Shown here piece after piece: positions 7,004 to 11,600 of a stretch of 11,600 nucleotides of DNA. Position numbers and translations under genes: made by a program. The first letter of the stretch is position 1. Each line of letters opens with the position of its first letter. Location of the stretch: contig CAZEYT010000084.1 in NCBI GenBank assembly GCA_964516295.1, positions 1 through 11,600 on the forward strand, written 5' to 3'. The notes beneath the pieces were generated by a model that saw only the letters and a program-made list of their open reading frames with translations, was not told the DNA's origin and searched no databases. The DNA comes from CAZEYT01 sp964516295 (GTDB lineage: Bacteria > Verrucomicrobiota > Verrucomicrobiia > Chthoniobacterales > Terrimicrobiaceae).

Positions 7004-8269
7004 ATGCCTCCGCTGCCAGGTTTTCGAGATTTTTACCCCGAGGAGTGTGCGCGCCGCAATTATGTGGTGGAGACATGGCGTCGCGTTGCCCGCGGGTACG
7101 GATTTGTTGAGTATGACGGCCCGACCTTGGAAGGCGGCGAGCTTTACCGAAAGAAAAACGAGGAAGGGGCGGAGATTCTGGAGCAGCTTTATTCGTTTCG
7201 TGACCGTGGCGACCGCGATGTGGCGCTCCGGCCCGAAATGACGCCGACGCTGGCGCGAATGGTCGCCGCCAAGGAACGGCACTATCGCAAGCCGATGAAG
7301 TGGTTTTGCGTTTCAAACTTCTTTCGCCACGAACGTCAACAAAAAGGACGTTTGCGGGAGTTTTTGCAATTCAATGCCGACCTTATCGGCGATGACTCTC
7401 CCGGGGCCGATGCGGAGGTCGTGGCTCTGTCCATTGATCTCCTGCGCGGGTTCGGATTCTCGGCGGAGCATTTTGTCGTGCGGCTCAGTGACCGTCGGGC
7501 GTGGATGGATTTTCTTTCCGCCCGTGGCTGCGATTCCTCGGCCGCGCGCATTGTCCTGGCCTGCGCGGACAAGCTGGAGCGCGACGCGCCCGAGGCCCTC
7601 AACGCGAAGCTCGCGCCGACCGGACTCACGGTGGACGATTTGCGTGCATTCATCGGGTCCGGGAGCCCTTCGTCCTTTTCACCGCTTCTCGCGGCCCTGC
7701 AGGCGAGGGGACTCGGCGACTTCGTCGAGGTGGATCTCTCAATCGTGCGTGGTCTGGCCTACTATACCGGGGCGGTTTTCGAGGTCTTTGACCGCTCGAA
7801 ATCACTCCGCGCCCTCGCCGGGGGCGGACGCTACGACGATCTCATTTCCGGACTGAGCGATGCGGCCGTGAACCTTCCCGCGATGGGATTCGGCATGGGC
7901 GATGTTGTTCTGGGACACCTCATCGACGAAACGCCGTCCGCCGCCGCACTGCGCCCGGCCCTGACGTCGTGCGATCTCTTTGTTGTCATTGCCGATGAAG
8001 CCCGGCGATCCGATGCGATGGCGGTTGTCCAACGCGGCCGCGAGGCGGGCTGGAGGGTGGATTTTTCTCTCAAGGCGGCCAAAGTCGGACGCCAATTTCA
8101 GGATGCCGAATCGCTCGGAGCCACGGCCGCCGTGGTCGTGGGCTCGGAGTGGCCGCTCGTGAAATGGAAGACCCTCGCGACGCGCCAGGAGGAAACTCTG
8201 GATCAAAGCGGGCTTGCCCGGCGGCTGGAAAACAAGGAAAACATCCGCCCGGCCGCAGATCCGGCCTGA
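7004..8269 (+). CDS. hisS: Histidine--tRNA ligase
   Basis: 421 residues, the usual HisRS length. It charges tRNA-His with histidine in the cytoplasm. Seen in order: PGFRDF at the N-terminus (5-10), ALRPEMTPTLARM (74-86), class II motif 2 FFRHERQQKGR to REFLQFNADLIG (106-129), the HisRS-specific RGLAYYTGAVFE (249-260, with the catalytic-type Arg249), AGGGRYDDLI (272-281), and the anticodon-binding domain from about residue 322 (CDLFVVIADE onward). Odd point: motif 3 reads GFGMGDVVLG (295-304), where most HisRS have GLER and the class II arginine. The start is set by the strong ribosome binding site and by the family N-terminus. aspS follows after 10 bases, so the two synthetases are likely cotranscribed. 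Confidence 0.95.
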   Translation: MPPLPGFRDFYPEECARRNYVVETWRRVARGYGFVEYDGPTLEGGELYRKKNEEGAEILEQLYSFRDRGDRDVALRPEMTPTLARMVAAKERHYRKPMKWFCVSNFFRHERQQKGRLREFLQFNADLIGDDSPGADAEVVALSIDLLRGFGFSAEHFVVRLSDRRAWMDFLSARGCDSSAARIVLACADKLERDAPEALNAKLAPTGLTVDDLRAFIGSGSPSSFSPLLAALQARGLGDFVEVDLSIVRGLAYYTGAVFEVFDRSKSLRALAGGGRYDDLISGLSDAAVNLPAMGFGMGDVVLGHLIDETPSAAALRPALTSCDLFVVIADEARRSDAMAVVQRGREAGWRVDFSLKAAKVGRQFQDAESLGATAAVVVGSEWPLVKWKTLATRQEETLDQSGLARRLENKENIRPAADPA

Positions 8270-8279
8270 TTTCATTTTC

Positions 8280-10055
8280 ATGAGCTATCGTACCCATCAT
8301 TGCAACGCCCTCCGCTCGTCGGATGTCGGCTCGTCCGTCACACGCTCGGGTTGGGTCGCCTCTCGTCGCGATCACGGCGGGGTGATCTTCATTGACCTCC
8401 GGGACCGCGAAGGCCTGACCCAGGTTGTTTTTCGTCCGGAGGAAAATCCCGCCGTTGCCGAGCTTTCCCACCAACTCCGGAGCGAAGACGTCGTCCGGGT
8501 CAGCGGCCTCGTTGCGCGACGACTCGCGGGCACCGAAAATCCCCGCCTTCTCACGGGCGAAATCGAAGTCGTCGCCGGGACGTTGGAAATTCTGAATTCC
8601 GCGGACGTCTTGCCATTCCCGATCGATGAACGGATCGCGAACGAAGATCTGCGGCTGACCTATCGGTACCTGGACCTCCGTCGCCCGGAAATGGCGGCGA
8701 ATCTTCGCCTGCGCCATCGCGTGATCAAAACGATCCGCGATGTCATGGATGCCGAGGGATTTCTCGAGATCGAGACGCCGGTCCTTTCCAAAAGCACGCC
8801 CGAAGGGGCACGGGATTTTCTTGTGCCCTCGCGCCTCACTCCCGGAGCCTTCTACGCGCTGCCGCAGGCTCCCCAGCAATACAAACAACTGCTCATGGTC
8901 GCCGGCGTGGAAAAGTATTTCCAGATCGCGCGCTGCTTCCGCGATGAAGATCTGCGGGCGGACCGCCAGCCAGAGTTTTCGCAGCTCGATGTCGAGGCGT
9001 CGTTTGTCACGCAGGAGGAAATCCTGTCCCTGATCGAGGGCCTTCTTGTGGCGGTGTTCCGCGAGGTCAAAGGCGTTACGATCCCGCACCCGTTCCCGCG
9101 TCTGACGTGGCGCGAAGCCATGGATCGCTATGGCAGTGACAAACCGGACACGCGATTCGGCCTGGAGATCACCGATCTCGGCGGCATTTTTGCCTCCTCG
9201 CAGTTCAAGGTTTTCCGCGGCGCGCTCGACGCCGGCGGTGTCGTGAAGGCGATCAATGCCAAGGGATTCGCGAGCATCACGACCGGGCAGATTGAAAACC
9301 TCACCGAGCTCGCTCGTCAGGCAGGGGCCAAGGGACTCGCCTTTATCAAAGTCGAGAACGGCGAGTGGAAGTCGCCCATCGTGAAGTTCTTCACCGATGA
9401 AGAAAAGGCCGCCCTCACCGAAGTCCTCCACATTGAGGAAGGCGATCTGATTTTGTTCGGAGCCGACCAATGGGAGGTCGCCTGCGAGACCTTGGGACGT
9501 GTCCGCCTGAAGGTCTCCGAGATTCTGGGGCTGGTGAAGGACTCGGAGCGCTTGGATTTTCTTTGGGTCGTTGATTTTCCGCTTCTGGCCTGGAGTGCCG
9601 AGGAACAAAAGTGGAACGCCGTTCACCATCCATTTACCCGACCGGCCGCCGACGACCTGCCGCTTTTGGAGGCCGGCGAGTATGGAAAGGTCCGCGCGGT
9701 GGCCTACGACGTCGTGCTCAACGGCGTCGAAATCGGTGGAGGCAGTCTGCGGATTCACGAGCCCGACCTCCAGGCGACGTTGTTTTCCGTGCTGGGTGTC
9801 AGCGAGGAACATCAGAAGTCGATGTTCGGACATCTTCTCAAAGCGTTCCGTCTTGGAACCCCGCCGCACGGCGGCATCGCGCTGGGCTTGGATCGTTTGG
9901 TGATGCTGATCGCCGGGGCGGAGAGCATTCGCGATGTCATGGCATTTCCAAAGAACAACCGTGGCGTCGAGCTCATGACCGGCTCGCCGTCGCAAGTCGA
10001 CTTCAAACAACTCCGCGAATTGTCCATCCAGTCGACGAAGAAGCCCGTAGCTTAG
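8280..10055 (+). CDS. aspS: Aspartate--tRNA ligase, bacterial type, possibly non-discriminating
   Basis: 591 residues, full bacterial length. The N-terminal anticodon-binding OB-fold begins MSYRTHHCNALRSSDVG and GWVASRRDHGGVIFIDLRDR. The catalytic core has QAPQQYKQLLM (196-206), motif 2 CFRDEDLRADRQPEF (219-233, Arg221) and motif 3 GIALGLDRLVMLIAG (532-546, Arg539). The bacterial GAD insertion lies between, about residues 295-420. His32 and Gly84 are the residues associated with non-discriminating AspRS in Pseudomonas work, where Leu and Lys mark the Asp-specific enzyme. Such an enzyme also makes Asp-tRNA-Asn for conversion by GatCAB. The start at 8280 fits the family N-terminus exactly; no Shine-Dalgarno is seen, so translation may depend on hisS ending 10 bases earlier. 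Confidence 0.96.
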   Translation: MSYRTHHCNALRSSDVGSSVTRSGWVASRRDHGGVIFIDLRDREGLTQVVFRPEENPAVAELSHQLRSEDVVRVSGLVARRLAGTENPRLLTGEIEVVAGTLEILNSADVLPFPIDERIANEDLRLTYRYLDLRRPEMAANLRLRHRVIKTIRDVMDAEGFLEIETPVLSKSTPEGARDFLVPSRLTPGAFYALPQAPQQYKQLLMVAGVEKYFQIARCFRDEDLRADRQPEFSQLDVEASFVTQEEILSLIEGLLVAVFREVKGVTIPHPFPRLTWREAMDRYGSDKPDTRFGLEITDLGGIFASSQFKVFRGALDAGGVVKAINAKGFASITTGQIENLTELARQAGAKGLAFIKVENGEWKSPIVKFFTDEEKAALTEVLHIEEGDLILFGADQWEVACETLGRVRLKVSEILGLVKDSERLDFLWVVDFPLLAWSAEEQKWNAVHHPFTRPAADDLPLLEAGEYGKVRAVAYDVVLNGVEIGGGSLRIHEPDLQATLFSVLGVSEEHQKSMFGHLLKAFRLGTPPHGGIALGLDRLVMLIAGAESIRDVMAFPKNNRGVELMTGSPSQVDFKQLRELSIQSTKKPVA

Positions 10056-10058
10056 ACG

Positions 10059-10619
10059 ATGAAACTCCCCGTTTTCCTGACGATCCTCCTCCTCGGCACA
10101 ATTCCCGCCCGCGCGCTGGAAATCGAGGGTGTGAACATCCCGCCGAAGACCACTGTGAACGGACAGACGCTCGTCCTGAACGGGGCCGGGCTCCGCTCGT
10201 TTGTTCTTTTGGTCGTGCCGATCAAGGTTTATGTCGCCTCATTTTACGCCCCGGCTCCCCTGCGCACGGCCGCGGCCGTCAATGCCTCGCCCGGTCCGCT
10301 CCAGTTGAACTTCACCTTTCTGCAGACCGTGTCGCAAAACCAGGTGGCCAAAGCCTGGCGCTCGCAGTTTGATGCCAGCACCACGTTCAACTACGACGGT
10401 TTCGCCAAAGACCGCGATACCTTCATCGGCTTTTTCGGCGCATTGAAATCTGGCGACGTTCAGACGGTGGAAATTGTCGGCGGCGACACGCGTGTTTTGG
10501 TCAACGGATCACTCAAAGGAACGATTCCGGGCCCAAATTTTTCCAAGGCCTTTCTCAGCCTTTGGTTCGGGTCCAATCCAGTAACGTCGGATCTCAAAGC
10601 CGCCCTCTTGGGCAGTTGA
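10059..10619 (+). CDS. Chalcone isomerase-like exported protein
   Basis: 186 residues with a signal peptide: MKLP, hydrophobic VFLTILLLGTIP, then ARA just before LEIEGV, so cleavage is likely after residue 19. The mature part matches the bacterial chalcone-isomerase-like family (chalcone_3 type): NGAGLR (41-46), KVYVASFYAP (56-65), a central QTVSQNQVAKAW segment (89-100), NGSLKGTIPGPNF (149-161) and the terminal LSLWFGSNP (166-174). Plant chalcone isomerase activity should not be assumed; the bacterial exported members are uncharacterised and could bind fatty acids or other hydrophobic ligands, by analogy with the wider fold. It begins three bases after the aspS stop, which suggests cotranscription rather than shared function. 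Confidence 0.85.
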   Translation: MKLPVFLTILLLGTIPARALEIEGVNIPPKTTVNGQTLVLNGAGLRSFVLLVVPIKVYVASFYAPAPLRTAAAVNASPGPLQLNFTFLQTVSQNQVAKAWRSQFDASTTFNYDGFAKDRDTFIGFFGALKSGDVQTVEIVGGDTRVLVNGSLKGTIPGPNFSKAFLSLWFGSNPVTSDLKAALLGS

Positions 10620-10656
10620 AGTCGTCCGGACGCGAGTTCCGGGGCGTAGATTTTAC
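10620..10656 (+). other. Short spacer with small GC-rich inverted repeat
   Basis: CCGGA (10626-10630) and TCCGG (10638-10642) could form a 5-bp stem with a 7-base loop. A TTTT run lies about nine bases beyond, too far for a standard intrinsic terminator. TAGATT sits near the next ATG but no matching -35 element is evident. Function uncertain. Confidence 0.2.
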
Positions 10657-11019
10657 ATGAACTTGGCTCTCCCGACGCTCGCCCTTCTGCTCGGCACCGT
10701 CAGCGTCGTGGCGGCGGAGTGGGAAGCCTACCGTTGGAAGAATCGTCTGCTCATCGTTTTTTACTCCGACTGCGGATTGCGGGAGGCGTTTGATCGGACG
10801 TGGAGCGACCAGTCGGCCGGGATGAAAGAACGGGATCTGATTGTCCTTCGCGCGGACGCCGGGCTGCGGAAGGCGTGGGACCTTGCGCCGGATGCCAATG
10901 CCGCCATTCTCGTTGGCAAAGACGGCACGGAAAAAGCCCGCTGGAAGGCGGTTCCGACGCCCGAGGAGGTGTTTCAACGCATTGACGCCATGCCGATGCG
11001 GCAAAGCGAAAGGCGCTGA
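10657..11019 (+). CDS. DUF4174 domain exported protein
   Basis: 120 residues. A short signal peptide (MNLALPTLALLLGTVSVVAA, cleavage about residue 20) precedes a single DUF4174 domain. Typical motifs are YRWKNRLLIVF (25-35), KERDLIVL (57-64), AILVGKDGTEKARW (83-96) and the C-terminal IDAMPMRQSE (109-118), all close to the family consensus. DUF4174 is small and looks thioredoxin-like, but here there is no CXXC; the only cysteine is Cys39, so a dithiol redox role is unlikely. It probably acts in the periplasm; its function is not known. The gene is 37 bases after the chalcone-isomerase-like gene and ends one base from the convergent rlmN stop. No clear Shine-Dalgarno precedes the ATG. Confidence 0.85.
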   Translation: MNLALPTLALLLGTVSVVAAEWEAYRWKNRLLIVFYSDCGLREAFDRTWSDQSAGMKERDLIVLRADAGLRKAWDLAPDANAAILVGKDGTEKARWKAVPTPEEVFQRIDAMPMRQSERR

Positions 11020-11020
11020 T

Positions 11021-11600
11021 TCAAGCCGCTGCTTCGCGTTGCACCTGAAGGCGAAGCTGTCCACAGGCGGCAGCGATGTCGTGGCCTTTTTCCCGCCGGA
11101 GGGTGGCATCCACACCCTGACGGCGGAGCACGCGAAGAAAATCTTCCTGCACGGCCTGCTCCGGTCGGACCCATTCGAGACCCGTGACCGTGTTGTAGGG
11201 GATGAGATTCACCTTGGCACCGACACGACGAGCGTGCCCGGCCAGATGCCGGGCCTGATCCGCGGAATCGTTCACGTCCCGAATGAGAATGTATTCAAAC
11301 GTGATTCGCTGCCGCTTGCGCTCGACGTAGTCCGCACAGGCTGCGAGAAGCTCGGCGAGCGGATATTTCTTGTTCACCGGCATGATGCGCCCGCGCACCT
11401 CATCGGTCGCACCGTGGAGCGAGATGGCGAGCCGGATTTGCAGAGGTTGCGCGGCGAGTTGGCGGATTTGCGGGACCAACCCCGAGGTGGAAACGGTCAT
11501 GTGACGGGCGCCGAGTCCGACGCCCCAGGGCGCGTTCAGGATCTGAATCGCCCGCAGCAGGGACTCGTAGTGGGCCAGCGGTTCGCCCGTGCCCATGAAG
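11021..11600 (-). CDS. rlmN: Dual-specificity rRNA/tRNA methyltransferase RlmN, C-terminal part
   Basis: The reading frame is open to the right edge, so the N-terminus and the radical-SAM CxxxCxxC cluster motif lie outside the window. The apparent ATG at 11596 is internal: it is the Met of FMGTGEPL, the conserved GEP motif. Downstream are TVSTSGLVPQI, ISLHGATDEVRG, MPVNKKYPL, FEYILIRDVND, NLIPYNTVTG and GHDIAAACGQL. The cysteine in the last motif (158th codon from the stop side of the visible 193, residue 178 counted from that Met) is the one that forms the methyl-carrying intermediate. RlmN methylates A2503 of 23S rRNA and A37 of some tRNAs. It faces the DUF4174 gene tail to tail with one base between the stops. 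Confidence 0.93.
   Translation of the reverse strand, partial: FMGTGEPLAHYESLLRAIQILNAPWGVGLGARHMTVSTSGLVPQIRQLAAQPLQIRLAISLHGATDEVRGRIMPVNKKYPLAELLAACADYVERKRQRITFEYILIRDVNDSADQARHLAGHARRVGAKVNLIPYNTVTGLEWVRPEQAVQEDFLRVLRRQGVDATLRREKGHDIAAACGQLRLQVQREAAA

Noticed and set aside
8070..10010. 646-codon open frame on the minus strand opposite aspS
   Set aside because: It is antisense to a full-length, highly conserved aspS, shows no recognisable domain, and is explained by G+C-rich codon bias keeping the opposite frame free of stops.
11594..11596. ATG as true start of rlmN
   Set aside because: This Met belongs to the internal FMGTGEPL motif; the iron-sulfur cluster motif must lie upstream, outside the window.

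Overview
The window is about 60% G+C by eye and very gene-dense, with short or overlapping gene junctions. No tRNA, rRNA, CRISPR array or insertion sequence is visible. The lipobox protein, the several exported proteins, the histidyl- and aspartyl-tRNA synthetase pair and the CitMHS-type antiporter suggest a Gram-negative bacterium. Verrucomicrobiota or a relative is my best guess, but this is inference from gene style and not from a marker gene.

Left part, minus strand (1-3829): a cation/proton antiporter block. A CitMHS/NhaD-like membrane antiporter comes first in the direction of transcription. A 60-base gap holding a perfect 10-bp hairpin plus T5 follows. Then come the large MrpA/MnhA subunit and, overlapping by ATGA, the start of MrpB/MnhB, which runs off the left edge. 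The MrpB fragment carries a run of ten G in its coding strand. The block points to sodium export and pH homeostasis.

Middle part, plus strand (3844-6855): a run of overlapping genes. These encode a DUF4410 lipoprotein, a flippase-like LPG_synthase_TM membrane protein and a class I SAM methyltransferase. A fourth exported-protein gene follows whose coding signal is split over three reading frames and which looks disrupted. The lipoprotein starts only 14 bases from the divergent antiporter gene. An envelope-lipid role is plausible but not proven.

Right part, plus strand (6856-11019): a 148-base leader with alternating complementary 5-mers, then hisS, aspS, a chalcone-isomerase-like exported protein and a DUF4174 exported protein. 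hisS has an altered class II motif 3. aspS has two residues typical of non-discriminating AspRS. At the right edge the C-terminal part of rlmN lies on the minus strand, converging on the DUF4174 gene with a one-base gap.

I found no wholly new system. The items most worth checking are the disrupted exported gene, the hairpin before mrpA, the G10 tract in mrpB, and the synthetase variants with the hisS leader.
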